From NCBI GenBank assembly GCA_932521025.1, contig OW051469.1:6522398-6586397 (forward strand): 64,000 nt of DNA. Reading direction: 5' to 3'. The stretch is from Oscheius onirici. Taxonomy: Eukaryota; Nematoda; Chromadorea; Rhabditida; Rhabditidae. The notes under the pieces were generated by a model. It had not been told where the DNA came from. It ran no database searches and saw only the letters and a list, made by a program, of their open reading frames with translations. Position numbers and translations under genes: made by a program. Below, piece by piece: positions 8,837 to 21,800 of this stretch (within the stretch, counting starts at the first letter, position 1; each line of letters opens with the position of its first letter).

Positions 8837-10745
8837 CTAATATACAAAAATCTGGGCAACCTCGTTATTCTCGTAGGTCCTTTTGAGATTCGTCTCGTAG
8901 ATATTCACTCCGGAGATGTTCTGGAAGCCCTCGGAAACTGGCAAAATGTCTAGTTTAAATTCAGCGGCCGTATTCGGAGGAATCTGACCGAGAGGCTGGC
9001 CGGAGAGCGAGCAAAAGACCAGTTGTGGGGATGAGGCCAGCATCAAGACCAAGTCTAGAGCTCTTTCACTGAATTTAACACATGTGAATTTCGATATTGA
9101 AAAAGGGCACCTGTTATTGTGTACGGAACACTGAATCTCGAACGGCTGGTGTAATCTGGCCGTGGCAGGCAGCTTGTCCACTACGAGACGAATGTCCCCA
9201 TAGCCCGGCGCCTGAAATTTGATTGGCTACGTAATTGTAATTCTTTCGTACTATTCTCTGAAGGGCACTCGTCTGTAGACGACCCTTCTCTCCCATATTC
9301 GTTCTCCACGACATGTCCAGTTTTCCTATTACTGTGAGATCACTGAACAGACAAATTTATATAAATAATGAGAGGCAAACTAAGCTTACATGGAATTTTT
9401 ATGGGGATCTTTGGGAGAGAGACAGAACAGAAATTGCCGGACATCACCGGGGTTTAGCATATTCTCTAGATAGATTACGGAAGACCTGCAAAGAACTTTC
9501 GTATCCCAAGTTTAGGAAATAAAAATATGGTGGGGATTGTCAGAGGTAAAAGAAGACTAACCCGGGAAGAGTTGGAGTAACATTGTAGTGTGGACTGGGC
9601 TCGAGATCGACCTTTTCCAAGGACATCGGAACTGTGGCGGTGTTCTCGATTTGTGCTTCAAGAAAGACGTCGAAGTTCTGCAAATTTTGGTTATTGAAAG
9701 AATAAAAACGAATAATATGAAGGAGGAAAAAACAGAAAAACTAACCAAGCAATCCTGAAATCACAAAGCAGTCGACATGCGTCTTCACAGTACATGAAAA
9801 TTTAACAGTTAGCACCTTTTAACAAGCGCGATGCATATCCAAACAGGCAGAAACTTGCCTCGGTATTGTAGAATTTGGTTTTGACGTCTATAGGCTTCCC
9901 AACTGGGAATTTGAAGAACTTTCGGAAATACATCTTCTCGTCGGCTATTGTCTTGTAGTTTACTGAGCAAATTAATCTGAGTGTTCGTGAATGAAAAAGG
10001 AGAAAAATAGTACATGTGCTGGCCTAATTCCTTGATTTCGTGGCTGATAATCTGACCCGAAACTGCTCCTGCCCTTAGAGATTCTTCTTGAAGTGTACAT
10101 GGCAGGGGAACTCTTTGACTATTTGTTTGTAATTCGCACTGAAATCTTCATTGCTTCAGAAAAAAAACTTACTTTAACATTGACGTCGACGACTTTCTGA
10201 TCACTCTCATTCACACAGTTCACATAGAATGTGAACGTCTCCCCGAGATTGATATTTCTGGAACAAAAATGGTTATAGGCATTCTTGGGATAAAAAACGA
10301 ATCGTGTTCATCTCTTTTATATCTAGGGATCAGTTGCCATGGTTACACAGCGAAGAGAAAAGCTAGTGATTCTGTAGGGCAAAACGGTTATTTCTGGCAG
10401 AAATTATGAAAACTGTTTTCAATGTGGCAATTCGGGCCGACTCATAGCTATTTCTCACATATTGTTCCCGAAGTTTCGTTGATAGAAACAAAAAGACGCC
10501 GTGTGAGAGAATGATTTAAAGAAGAAGACTTACTCGAATGCTACGGGAGAAAGGACGTACTGTCCTATTATTAAGTCTGTGCGGTCTTCTCCAGATCGTT
10601 CTCCATAGGCCTTCTCCACCAGCTGACCAAATCCTGACGGATCAGCTGGATCTGAGCAAAAAGAAGAACCAGGAGTTAGCTTAGGACGTGCGAGACGCAT
10701 AACTTTCAAAACGAGGAGCTGCTGATTGGCCAAGGACGAATCCAT
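8837..10745 (-). CDS. TRAPPC13: TRAPP complex subunit 13
   Basis: Multi-exon minus-strand gene. The N-terminal exon reads [14 protein letters not shown], close to human TRAPPC13 LLALKVMRLTKPTL (recalled). Internal exons give [16 protein letters not shown], then [13 protein letters not shown] followed by DVKTKFYN. The middle has the [15 protein letters not shown] block, and the C-terminus reads [20 protein letters not shown]. All are conserved family positions in order. TRAPPC13 is an accessory subunit of the metazoan TRAPPIII tethering complex, a Rab1 exchange factor acting in ER-Golgi traffic and autophagy. The protein consists of repeated beta-sandwich domains, with no signal peptide or membrane segment. 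The start ATG at 10743-10745 opens the first exon. Confidence 0.88.
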
Positions 10746-11122
10746 GCTGCTGGAACTCTATTAGATGTCTTGCAAGCTGTGTCAAGTAGGTAAGTCGATA
10801 ACTGCTAGCAAAAAAGCGAGTATTGGGCAGTCAACATTTTATTTTCATCAGGTGTTAATTATTAACAAACAAAACTAGAGCCTAACCTATGGACGTCAAC
10901 GTTTTGTACAGAGAACAAAAGCGGCTAATAAGTTTATTAGCGATTTTCAGATCTGACTCGTATATAACAAAATAAAAGAAAACAATGAACGTTCACGGGT
11001 TATGGACCAAACATTGGAAAAGGGTAGACGAAGAGATGCTCGAAAGTCTTCAATGTCAACAAACAACAATGAACAGTTTCTAAAAAGGTGAACACTGCCT
11101 TATTGGAGTTGAAAGAGCGAAC

Positions 11123-11902
11123 TTAAGCCTTCTCCTCGGCCTTGGCCTCATTCTTGGAAGCCTCATCGAAATCTCCCACGAGATCTGAAAACGAAGTGAT
11201 AAGCTGAAGATTTTACACATCTGCATGTACATAAGGCGCAGTAACAGCGAGAAGCTTTTTGTTTGAACAGAACAGGTTCGTCGCGCGACTTGGCAGCAGC
11301 AAGAAAAATATTGAAGAAAACAACTCACCAGGAACTTCGTCATCGGGAGACTTGAACTGGCTTGTGACGTTGTTAGCCAACTTCTTTAGGTGGGTGAGGG
11401 ACTCGGGGCCAAGTTGGTTGAGGATGCCGGGCAACATATCGGTGATTTCTAAACATTGAAAATAATTGGGGCGACAGGCATCAACTCACGTTTGTTCTCA
11501 GCTCCACCGGTGACGGAGAAAGTGTTAGCCGGCACAGAAGCTTGGACTTTAGGGTTGTTGAAGTGAATAACAGTTCCGTCGTCCTTGATCATGTTAACCT
11601 GGAAACGAAAGTATGCAAACAAACCGAGACTTTCTTACCTCCTCAATACCGGGAATGTTGGTGACAGAGAGCTTCTTCAGATTGCTCTGCAGCTTCTTGT
11701 CATCAGCGGCGGCAGTCTTGTGGATGACCTTTCTCTTTCTCCTAGGGACTCCCTGAAAACAGCTTGGTTGAGCGGAAATAAAGGCAGTTGATTGCCGTAA
11801 CCCAAAAAAAATGAAAACTTCATTCACCTTTCCTCCGATCTTAACCAGCTCGGCGTTGGCCTGGAGCTTCTTGATTTTCTCAGCAATAGTTTTGCTGTCC
11901 AT
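11123..11902 (-). CDS. icd-1: Nascent polypeptide-associated complex subunit beta (BTF3)
   Basis: Five exons give about 160 residues. After a short helical N-terminus ([20 protein letters not shown]) comes the ribosome-binding basic motif ([10 protein letters not shown]). The NAC domain follows, with [34 protein letters not shown] and TFSVTGGAE, then the conserved helical segment [19 protein letters not shown]. The tail is acidic. NAC beta pairs with NAC alpha at the ribosomal exit tunnel and shields emerging chains; in worms the ortholog is icd-1. An acceptor-like TTTTCAG 10 nt upstream of the ATG suggests trans-splicing or a 5'UTR intron. It is divergent from CHMP4, with starts 595 bp apart. 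Confidence 0.95.
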
Positions 11903-12496
11903 GTTGACCAAGCTGAAAATGTGCATAAAGGATCTATAATTTCATAAAAGCGAGATAGATGTAAAAAGAGCAAAATCGATAAGAAGCACCGCGAAATGTC
12001 ATAGCAAACGTCTACGAGGCTGTGGAATAATATAAAAACAGTTTTGGAATAGCATTTTCGTGAAGAAACGAATGAAATACACATAAAATGAGACGGAATG
12101 AAAGAGAAAAGAATCTGAAAATGGCAGAATACCGAAAGTTCTGGGCAAATCACTGTTCGGCTTCCCTCCTTCAAGCAGCGGTCGCTCGCTGTTCGGCTGC
12201 CCGCTATGTTTCACACAGGCCGGGTCTCGCAGCGACCTGTTCCTGTTTGGCGCGATTGCTCTTCGTTGGAAAACCCAAGCCCTCTATTTTCTGTGACGTC
12301 ATTTGGTGCAGCTGATTCACGAGACCGATCGACTTTTGTCTGTTTCGACACCTCTCAAGCGTTATTTCTACTCGGTTTCTGACTCAACGCAAAGAATCTA
12401 TCCCTAACGGCTTTTAGATGCCAGGAACTCGGTCATTCTCAACTTCTTTCTCTTTTTTGAAAGTATATTCTCCTATTGTCATGTTTCAGAAGCAGA

Positions 12497-13333
12497 ATGA
12501 GCCTGTTTGGCAAGATTTTCGGAGGTAAAAAGGTCGAACAGCCGACCACACAAGATGCCATCCAGAAGCTTAGGGACCAGGAAGATCTACTTTTGAAAAA
12601 GCAGGATTACCTCGAGAAAAAGGTCGGCGAGGTCAGTTTTCTTCTCGTTTCAACTTAGAAATCACATTTGCTTCAGGAACTCACTCTGGCCAAACAGTAT
12701 GGTACTAAAAATAAACGGATGGCTCTTCAAGCATTGACGAGGAAGAAGCAGCACGAGAAACAACTCCAGCACATTGACGGCGTGCTTCAAACAATTGAAT
12801 TCCAGGTAAATCGGTTTTATTGATGTTTCTAAACATTTTTCTTCAGAGAAATGCACTTGAAAACGCCACAATGAACGCCGAAGTTCTTCAAGCTATGGGC
12901 AGTGCCAGCAAAGCTTTGAAATCAGCTCACCACAATATGGATGTCGATAAGGTAAACTATTTTTGCTCCTTTCTTTTTACTATTCTCATTTGTAGGTTCA
13001 CGAGCTCATGGATGACATAGCCGAGCAGCAGGACGTTGCCAAGGAAATCTCCGATGCTATTTCTAACCCCGTCGCCTTTGATCGCGGTCTCGACGAATCC
13101 GAGCTTCTGGCTGAATTGGAGGCTCTTGAACAAGAAGAACTCGATAAACAGCTGCTCAACGTCGGTCCAACTCCTGTGGTCGGTCTTCCCGAAGCGCCAT
13201 CTCACGAGCTTCCCGCTGCTACTCGACCTGCTGCGGCTAAAGTCGATCATGACAAGGTAATTTCATACATTTTTAACCGAAGTTTCCTTCTTCACAGGAT
13301 CTCGAAGACTTGGAAATGTGGGCCAATGCGTAA
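12497..13333 (+). CDS. vps-32: ESCRT-III core subunit CHMP4/Snf7
   Basis: Six exons, with introns of about 40-50 nt, encode about 220 residues. The N-terminal amphipathic start MSLFGKIFGGKK is diagnostic of CHMP4. The basic helical hairpin follows (YLEKKVGEELTLAKQYGTKN, KRMALQALTRKKQHEKQL), then the acidic half (MDDIAEQQDVAKEISDAISN) and LAELEALEQEELD. The C-terminal DLEDLEMWANA is the ALIX-Bro1-binding helix; family members end in similar LxxLxxWA sequences. Snf7 polymerises into filaments that bud and cut membranes away from the cytosol at endosomes, the nuclear envelope and the midbody. The start follows an acceptor-like TTTCAG by 7 nt. Confidence 0.96.
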
Positions 13334-13903
13334 GAAACTGCTTCTCAATAAAAATGATTTTTACCGAATTTGTCTTGTCCGAATATTTAAGATTTAACTA
13401 GTCCCGCAAGAAACTCGCCAGCTACTTTTTTACTTGGTGAGAGTGATCACTGACATTCTTTTCCCTTATTCCCTCCTAAACGTGTACCAGACTAGAACTA
13501 CCTATATGTACAGTGTGGTCCAGAAGACTTCCGTGTAAATGAATTGTACCGTCCTGAAAAAACACGTGAATCTCAAACACTGAATCAGCTTTCTTTGTGG
13601 ATCCTGATAAGACGCTTGCACCACTTTTTCTTCTTCAGCTAATTTTTTTCATAATCGCCTTTTCCATCGAGGTCAAGAATAATCTGGGAGGAAAATTGAC
13701 CTGATTCTGACAGTTTCTGCTAAAACCGGTGTCTCCAGAATGTCCAAGCGTGTTGTGCAAACAATTTCTTCCCGTTTTAGTGTCGGACTCTGTTCCAACA
13801 AAGCAACCACTAGAGGGATTGAAGGAAGTGTCGTTATTCATTGGTCAAGCAAAGCGTACGAAGTGTGATAGGTCAAGCAAGCTGTAAAGACATTTGGAGT
13901 TAT

Positions 13904-14645
13904 TCACAGTGTGGGGATCGACTTCAACGTATGGATGCTGTTACTCTTGATGGTGCATCTTCCTGGACTCTTTTCGACATCAATCCGTGAGAATTCTTGC
14001 AGCCAGTCGACGTCCTTATGCATTGACATCATCTTCTGAACCTTGGCAATATCGCGAACGGAGGCTTCAAAGGTGTATTGTGTGAAGTCTTGTGCCTTGC
14101 CACATCTGGAAAACAAAAGGATTGCAAGTTCAATGAGCAGAAGGTGAGAGATCAGGAATGGCTCTTACCGACGACATGGAGGAATTTCCCGAAGATAGAT
14201 GGGCGAATCTGCGACCTGGACACATCGGTAGCTGATGCGTTGGGTCATGGAGGCCATTGGACGACCTACAAATTGGATTTTGAGATATTGGTTTGAATGA
14301 GAGGCAACTACGGTACCATAATGTGTTCAGTTGTCTCTTATTCTGATGATAAACAATCAGTTTGACCTACGGTATTCTGACTATTCAGTAATGCCAACGC
14401 AATAACTGCTGACTGCTATTTTGGTTACTGCAACTGTAAACTCTCTAGGGTCTCATACTCATCATCAGTTGGTAGTCTGTCTAGTAACTGTTTTTATCCT
14501 GAGCTGTGAAGGGATCAACTGACTTTCCCCACTCCTTACCTGTAAGCTGAGTAGTACAGTGTTCACAGGTGTGAGCTTCCTCTATCCGAAGAGGCTCCTT
14601 TCTTGGCAGTACTAGCGTTCCCATCTCATTTCCCTTGATTCCCAT
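13904..14645 (-). CDS. Small protein with two CxxC pairs, unknown
   Basis: Three minus-strand exons join in frame. The first starts MGIKGNEMGTLVLPRKEPL and ends with HTCEHCTTQLT. The second gives GRPMASMTQRISYRCVQVAD and ends IPPCRR. The third begins CGKAQDFTQYTF and ends SIHTLKSIPTL before TGA. Splice sites are canonical (gtaagg...tttgtag; gtaaga...ttccag). The two CxxC pairs, CEHC and CRRC, are about 36 residues apart and could bind one zinc ion. There is no signal peptide or membrane segment. An acceptor (AATTTCAG) 5 nt before the ATG supports this start, but this exon could instead follow the exons at 15482-16806. Family not recognised. Confidence 0.5.
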
Positions 14646-14649
14646 GATG

Positions 14650-15480
14650 CTCTGAAATTAGAGGATTAGAACTGGAAAGAGAAGAGTCACAGCGAGTGAG
14701 AGTTTTGACTGCCTTGTGTAGAGTCTTGACATCAAAACAGAGCATAAGGAAGAGGGTCTCAGCTGGACACTCTCGAGTAAAAAAACCCATTGGGCCCAGC
14801 TATCATGACTCTCCGGGGAAAGCTACCAGTAGTGAACTTTGAAATAGAGAGTCTGAGGGTGACAAACGAACGCAGACTGAAAAAAAAGACGCAAATTGGA
14901 TGGGTTGGAACAATGGGGTGAAGGGAACTCGCGCATTGATGATGCTGGAATGAACTGCGGCAGTTTCTCTAAAAGGCCAGAGAGCATAAACTATGGGGTT
15001 TGGGGAGAGCGAGTGGTCAGGTGGGAATGACTGAAGACTCAATTCCGATGTGGGCTTGTTGATACTTCATCTAAAGAGATTGGCATGGACCTTTTTGGGT
15101 TAAGTTGCATTGGTCTAGGAGAGCTATCTGACGGAAAATGAGCACTCTTCGCTACTGTGAACCGATAAAAATTTGTAAAAAATTTAACTACAGTAACCCT
15201 GAGCGAATAATCAGTGAGGAGTTGATGGAAGAAGAACTTTGTGTCTCATTAAGCCCGGAACATAGTTTATGACGAGATTGTTTCCAACAGGGTTTGAAGA
15301 CGGAAGTTGTTAGCAGCATGCGGTTAGCTCGACCCACACACCAACTGATCCTTCCAGAAGCTGTCGGTCACAGGGTGAGGAATTACAGCCTAATGGAATG
15401 TTCTGGACACGTGTTTACAATCTCTCAAAAACAGAAAGAGTATATAGGTATTGAGGTTATTCCGGTAGAAAGAATGGGGC
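14650..15480. other. Stretch with no gene recognised
   Basis: Short frames only. A plus-strand stretch at 15291-15373 is bounded by acceptor-like and donor-like signals but has no recognisable protein. The stretch may be an intron between the two minus-strand exon groups on either side. Confidence 0.35.
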
Positions 15481-15481
15481 A

Positions 15482-16806
15482 ACTCACGTGGAACACCATG
15501 CATATGACTGCTGAAGGTAAAACAAAAAGACAGCTGACCTTGAAGCGACCCCAGCTTTTGCCCATACTCTTTCTGAACTCTGACATTCGTCGGTTCGGGT
15601 CGTGGTTGTCTCTGCAAAAGATTATTTTCGATGGTAACTGATATCTGTAGTTAGAAACCAATAATTGGCAAATGTTTTGATTCTTGTTTCGGTAAGCTGG
15701 TTAAAATTATACAGAAAACATTTTGTATTGTCTTTCAAGAATTTTCAATAGCACAAAGTAGATAAAATCTTTAGCAATTCTTCGACAATTAGGATTGTCT
15801 TCTAGCGGTTTTCGATCGTGTTGTTACCCCTAATTGGCAGTTTATGGTTTGCTTATAGAAAGATTAAGAGCTCTGAAATGAGAATCAGCTGTTCTCAGGT
15901 CACAAGATCAATCCAATAGATGGTGCTTCCAAAGGACTATCCGAAACGGTAAGCAATAACCTTCATGTTGGACCCACTAAGTCTGAGAATAGAAGATCGC
16001 TTACCTAAATTTAGCTAATAGCGTTGGTAAGTGTTCCCAAGAGTTCTATATTTGACCACTTGTGTTTTATGCACCCACGTACTGAATTTATAGCTGTTAT
16101 TATTTTCGTCAACAGTGGTCTCTTATTCTGTAGCCAAGAATCGAGTTAGGTCTTTCCTTTGCACAAGTCCAATTGGCTTTTCGACCCGACCGGAAGCTCA
16201 AATTGTCGCACGTTCCCAGGAAACCTTTGCTCGACAAAGAGGACCCGAAGACTTCCTACTATTGACGTTTTGGGGGAGGAGGTCAAAGATTCGAAGCAAA
16301 ACTTACTCTTGAATCCATTGCTGACCGGAATTGCTCGTTTGAAGACTAAACCGACGACAGGCTAATGGATGGTTTTTGCTCGCTGAAAACGAGATTTATA
16401 GGAAAGAAATAGTGATACGAATGACTGTATCTTCTAGTAATATACGTAAAGATACACTATTCATTCAGGTACTCGAATTATTTGTCCTATTGGAAAACTC
16501 TCCGGGCAGATGATTTCAAAGTCAGGGTCAGGTCAAAACTCCTACAGAATCCAGTCTCATTAGATTCTGTCAAAAACTATACAGACCTTTTCCTACTGTA
16601 CTAATTGATCAAATTCTTTTACGTGTTCCCATGATTTCTCAACAGTTCACGCAAAACAATCTCCAACTGCTCTTGCTTTAGAAGTAACTACAGATACCTA
16701 GTCATGAATTGAATTTATCAAGAAAGTTTTTTGTTTGTAGAAGAAGATGAAAACTATACTAACCTGGTTGACTGTACTTTTTGAAGAGTGCCGGAGAGCC
16801 ACCCAT
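15482..16806 (-). CDS. 5' exons of an unknown minus-strand gene
   Basis: An exon at the right starts MGGSPALFKKYSQP and ends at a gttagt donor. It joins in frame to an exon near 15540-15620 that begins at a tttgcag acceptor and reads ETTTTRTDECQSSERVWAKA. A further exon may end at a gtgagt donor near 15490. No single reading joins these cleanly to the exons at 13904-14645: the direct junction gives a stop, so either a middle exon is unseen or these are two genes. No domain is visible. Confidence 0.3.
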
Positions 16807-17250
16807 GATGACGCCGTTCTGGCTCGAATCAGTGCCTACAATTGAAGAGTTGCTGAATTGGTTAGGCTCCCAAAAAGAGTCTTTGTGTGAGTGGAGAGAC
16901 ACAATAACTAATCGTCAATTCGGAAAACACACGAGGACAAAGCCTCTCTTGGAACAGCCCAGGAGATAAGATGAGATCTCTCAAAACAAAAGGCTCTCGA
17001 GAGCAAATGAATGATGAGTCCACGTTCGTAAATTGTTTGTTTGTCGCTTATTTTATCGGCTACGGTAGCTTTTTGGGATTTGGAGGGAACTCACAAGACT
17101 GTGAAGTGTATGCAAAGCCCTAATGATGTGCCTCGAAATTGTTTTCGACTCCAGACCAAAATCTTTTGAGAAGAGTCACATGGCCACAGCCAATGTGCAA
17201 AAAATGAACTTTGCGGCCTTTGTCCAATGAATTTCGTCTTCTTCTCTCGA
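15900..17250. other. Mostly non-coding stretch
   Basis: A plus-strand open stretch at 16115-16365 is readable in two frames but has no start context or domain. Apart from the first exon listed at 16762-16806 on the minus strand, I see nothing supportable. Confidence 0.35.
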
Positions 17251-17254
17251 GGGA

Positions 17255-17794
17255 CTAATCGCAGGGGTGGGGGAGAAACAATGAAAGGGCCTTCGGGTCA
17301 CTCTGAATCTGACAAAGGTTCAAGTGGTCAATTGAGGCTATTTCTAGAAAGTTGAACGACCAGATTCTAGTCTTGGAGAAGAATGGAACATACTTTAGCA
17401 ATCTTCGAAACATTTCAATGTTCAAATTGGCTGAGAAGTAGTTTTTTAACGTGTCTTGACAAGTTCTCATTTTGGTAAATTTAAACGGGTTCAGTTTGTG
17501 TAGAACTCTTGGGTCTGAATGGTAGTCAATTTGTTCTATAGTCCAACTTCTTTTGTTCTCCCTATTCATGTGATTCGTCCTTACTAGCTCAAGCTGTTCT
17601 TCGTCTTCTGTAGACCGAAACCGGCCCATGTTTCTTTGAAAGGGTCGTATAATCCAAAGTGTGTAACAGCCAAAACTGGTATATCTACAAGAAATGGTTG
17701 TTTTGCTTGAAAGTCTGCAAGTCAAGGTTGTTTGGATCATGCTGTTGAAACCGGTAAAAGAGCATTGCAAACTAGAGCCGGGAAAAGGTCTCAC
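17255..17794 (-). CDS. Possible single-exon orphan gene
   Basis: An uninterrupted 179-codon minus-strand frame starts MRPFPGSSLQCSFTGFNSM. It contains a charged middle (RSTEDEEQLELVRTNHMNRE) and a region reading LKNYFSANLNIEMFRRLLKY. This is long for AT-richer DNA in this window and its composition is protein-like. There is no signal peptide, membrane segment or known motif. It could be an exon of a larger gene that includes the membrane-protein exons at 17976-18340, but I could not join them. Confidence 0.3.
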   Translation of the reverse strand: MRPFPGSSLQCSFTGFNSMIQTTLTCRLSSKTTISCRYTSFGCYTLWIIRPFQRNMGRFRSTEDEEQLELVRTNHMNRENKRSWTIEQIDYHSDPRVLHKLNPFKFTKMRTCQDTLKNYFSANLNIEMFRRLLKYVPFFSKTRIWSFNFLEIASIDHLNLCQIQSDPKALSLFLPHPCD

Positions 17795-17975
17795 GATGAG
17801 ACCGAGCCTAGTTGTGATTCAATAGGCTCATAGACTTGCGATAACGACCCCTCTGGTCTTCTTCCCTAAGGTCGTTTGAAACATCGAGACAAGCAGCAGC
17901 TTTATGAGGGCGATTTATATACATAGCAAGAAGAAAAACCCGGACAAATTACAGGAACATAGTCAACTTTAAAAA

Positions 17976-18340
17976 TTACTCAATATGATGATTGTTGCAT
18001 TGATGTCTCCATTTCACAAACTCTTCGTACTTCCTCTTGGCGTTTCTCATAGCATAAAGTGTTCCGAAGTAAGCTAGAGCCATCAGGATCAGCGTTATTG
18101 AAAGCAGGACAGCACAGATCTGAGCATCTGAAATGACAGGTTTTGTTGAAATACAAAAGAGGTACCGTTTTCGTAGTTGAGATAATATTGAAGAATCATA
18201 GTTAGGAAATATATGGGAGAAGGAAATAGATTTGCTTCTGGATACTCGATTGACGGGAGAACAAAATCGATGGTTTTGTTTTTGATCACAAAAGCTACGA
18301 AGAGATGTTCTGAACATGATTGTTTGCTATATATTATGGT
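17976..18340 (-). CDS. Single-pass membrane protein, 3' exons
   Basis: Two minus-strand exons join in frame across a short intron (ggtacc...atttcag). The upstream exon gives SEHLFVAFVIKNKTIDFVLP and then YFLTMILQYYLNYEN. The downstream exon gives a transmembrane segment (AQICAVLLSITLILMALAYF) followed by a basic cytoplasmic tail (MRNAKRKYEEFVKWRHQCNN) and a stop at 17976. This fits a type I membrane protein with a short tail. An in-frame stop lies just upstream of 18350, so the true 5' part must be on other exons to the right that I cannot place. Family not recognised. Confidence 0.4.
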
Positions 18341-18429
18341 TTTCCTCAGTTTATTGTCTCAAAAGATCTATTCTCCACAACCTACTAACGTACTATCGAA
18401 AGATCAAACGACCTTGTGACACAAGTCAC

Positions 18430-18885
18430 TCATAGATTCTTTCCTATAACAATTCGGCTTCGTCTTAACGTTTGAGTTGTGACTTTTCTTTACTCTCACT
18501 ATCTCAATAGATATCACCGGTCAGTTAAACTTTTGACAACATCTTGAACTGATACTTGACGAGAACAACATCGAGAAGAAAAGAAACAAACTGAAAGGAT
18601 AGAACTTTATATAAACATCTAAAGAAGAAAAGTAACTAAATCACACGGTCTAAAATATGATATGAAGCGGGCAAGGGTAACCGAGATTCGAATCGGGAGA
18701 TCATCAAGGGTTCAAATACAGCCTGAATCTTCCAGTCTGGCTTTTCTCATTTTGGACCCACATAAAGCTCGTCTGCTGGAGAGTTAGCCGCATTCTTTGG
18801 GAAAAGAGGGGAGAGCTAACAATTAATCTTATAATAACATGAGAATCAACAGGGAGAAGAGAATGAGGTAAAGTTAGGGGAGAAT
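18430..18885. other. Intergenic, no gene recognised
   Basis: No open frame above 60 codons. A stretch at 18668-18740 has a B-box-like GGTTCAAATAC but no cloverleaf that I can fold. Confidence 0.45.
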
Positions 18886-18890
18886 AACAA

Positions 18891-21800
18891 TTAGAGGAAC
18901 GTGCCCCACTTCTCGAGCAGTTCTGCCTTCAGCTCAGAACTCATCATCTGGTAGTCGCGGTCCGAGTTCAAGGCACTGAAATCACTTTTTTGTGGTTCAA
19001 TAAGTCTGAACAAACCGAAAGACTTCAATAGATATGGAGGAAAAAAGACGAATCTTGACCGCCAAGAGCTTGTGTTGGTCAGCCAGTCGGATGGCGTGCA
19101 TCAGAGACATTTTCGACAGCTGAAAAGGTTACTGTATCGATAGATCCTATCACGATTTTTCCTCTAAACAATATCAAACTTTTCTTCCAGCTACTCACCT
19201 CATCACAGATGAATTTAGCACAAGTGTCGGTGACTTGAACAAATTTGTACTGCTCTGCCAGTGCCAGAACCGAGTCGACGTTGACTCTGGTCAAATTGAG
19301 CGGATCGTTGTAGACATCTAGTAAATTTTGGAAGTCCATTGGATCACCTTCCAGTCGTAGCTCTCCCTTAGCCGGATCGTGGATTTGGAAAAGGGAGGTG
19401 AAAGCTGTCGAAGCCTTGGTCAGAGCGGATCGTGGAAGAACAAAACGACAGGAACCGATGAGAATAGAAATTTCGTCCCCTTGAAGAACTGGGGCAGGCT
19501 CCTCCGGTGGCATGACCTTGGTTTGACAACTTTCTCGTCGATGACGCTCCAGGTTCCATTCCGAAGAATAGAATTTGCCACAAGCTTGACACTGATGCCG
19601 GATCTGCTTGGGATCGGTTGAGAAGACCGGACTGGAGCTGCTGCCACCAGATAGGGCTCGCTTGCGAGTGTAAGGCAGAGTTCCGAGCGGAGGAGGATCC
19701 GATTCCATCAGGATACCTGGAGATGTTGAACGATCCAGTCTGAAATTGAGGGTGTCTTTCAAATCGTCTTTAACTAACCGTTGACAAGTTGTACTGTCTG
19801 GCATTTCTTCCTGTTTGTACCAAGCATCGTCGTCCAGTTCCCGCGGTGCCGAACTCGGCCCATGACCGAGCATTGGATCGAGAGGAAGACCGTCGTCATG
19901 AGAGAAGAAGCTGCTAGGAACATCCAACTCGAATCGACGTGACTTGAACAGAGGACTGTGACCGGCAGAACGGGTTCCTCCATAAGGAATCTCCACAGAT
20001 AGAGCTGAAATAATTTGTGTCCATCTATTTGTTCAAGACTCTTACGTCTAGAACACATCCACGACGCTAGAGAAGGCAATGGACCAGTCGACGAAACGAT
20101 TCCAGGAGAGCTGTGATGGGAGCTGCTTCCGAATTCCTTGTCTTCATTAAATGTCGTGTCTGCTTCAGCCAGCTCTGGTCTACTTTTCTTCTCGTCCAGA
20201 TCGCCTACTTCTGAGTTATGTCTCTTCAATCCGACATCTTTGTTGGAATCCTCGAACTCCGCGTGCCAGTTTTGAACGTCCTGCAAAAAAATGACTATGA
20301 GAACGGGAGTTGAGGAGCAGAGTGAGCAGTTTCCATAACTACACATCGAGCAGTATAATAGGATCCATTATGAGCACAAACACTACTTTATGGAGAGAAT
20401 TAACGTTTCTAGAAACTGCTCAAACTTTGCAGATTGCCCAGAAACCTTTTGTCGATTATAAACTACCCAGTACTCACCTGACTGAAACCCTTGTCCATGA
20501 CAGTTGGAGAAAGTGCAATCGTTTCGGTTTTGAAGTCTGCCTTCACATCAACTCTCGGCGGAAGAAGGATTCTTGGAAGTGAAGGGGAAAGCTGTGAAAC
20601 CTCTCCAATATGAGCATGTGGACAAGGAGCCGGACCCGGCCAACGACTAATGTCCTCGGAAGTGATCTTGTGCACTGCCATTCTATGTCTCTTGACATTC
20701 TTCCTACAAGAGTAGGTCTTTTTGCATTCCGGACACTGGAATTCGGCTGTGGGAGCAGCTGGAGCCTTGGTCAGACCTTGTTGACGACTATCATGTACGA
20801 GTACGGGAACTCCGGTCACGCGACCTCTGCAAATTGTCATAATTACAATACGAAAGCCAAATATACCCGCTCAAAGGTTGTGTAGTAATTATGCTCTCCA
20901 GAGGTGGAATTTCCGCAGAGTCCGACTTGATCACAGTCACATGAGTCGGTCTATTGTGGTCGAGTCGTACTGACTGACTTGGTGGAGGCATCGCCTTCTC
21001 GACCAGAGACGGTCGTTTAATCTGGACGATCTGATTGTGAAGTGGAGCATTGGGAGCAGGGTTGTTTTGGATGAGAACAGCTCCTTGTGGTTCATCTGTG
21101 GGTTCTGACAGTTTCTGCTGGACGTGTTTGGCTCGAAGATGCTCTCCTACCGTAACCTGAAGGCATCTTTATGAAAGCGTCATAACTACGAACGTACATA
21201 AGGCTGAGGTTTCTGATTAGTTCTGGGCGAGGTCACAATGTAAGCTGTGTACTGTTGCGGTTGTCTCGGTCGTTCTACCATAGGAGGTGGTGGAGTCTCA
21301 GATCCTTGAACAGCTTTGGCTTGCATCCGAACATGTTCACTGGCTGCTACAGCTGCTGCATAAGATCTGTCGATGATGTTACGATCCTTAACTGGCAAAT
21401 CTGGCAGACTGCTTGCAAATGTTGGCGGTGGAGCTGGAGCAGCGACTGGCTGCGGAACTTCGCCTCTGAAATACAACTTATGATACTCAGAAAAGATAGA
21501 CAAACTTGGTCAAAGCCATTTTACAAGTGGCCCGATGCCTCTTGAGGTTACTGGCCGAACACAGCTGGCGATTACAGTCAGCACAAGTATTTGCTGCGAG
21601 AATCTGTTTCTGTGGTCTGAAATTTAACATTTCAGTTACAGAATATATAAGAGGAAGCCTAACACATCACAACACCAACCGATCATCGTCATTCTGTGTA
21701 CTGTCGGCGGGAACTCGTCTTGGCAGGAGATGTCTGACTATTTCTGATTCATAGTCTTGTCTTTCTGGAGAGATTCCACCGGAAGAAGATGAAAAGGAAT

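Noticed and set aside
18668..18740. Possible tRNA with B-box-like GGTTCAAATAC
   Set aside because: No A box at proper distance and no foldable acceptor or anticodon stems.
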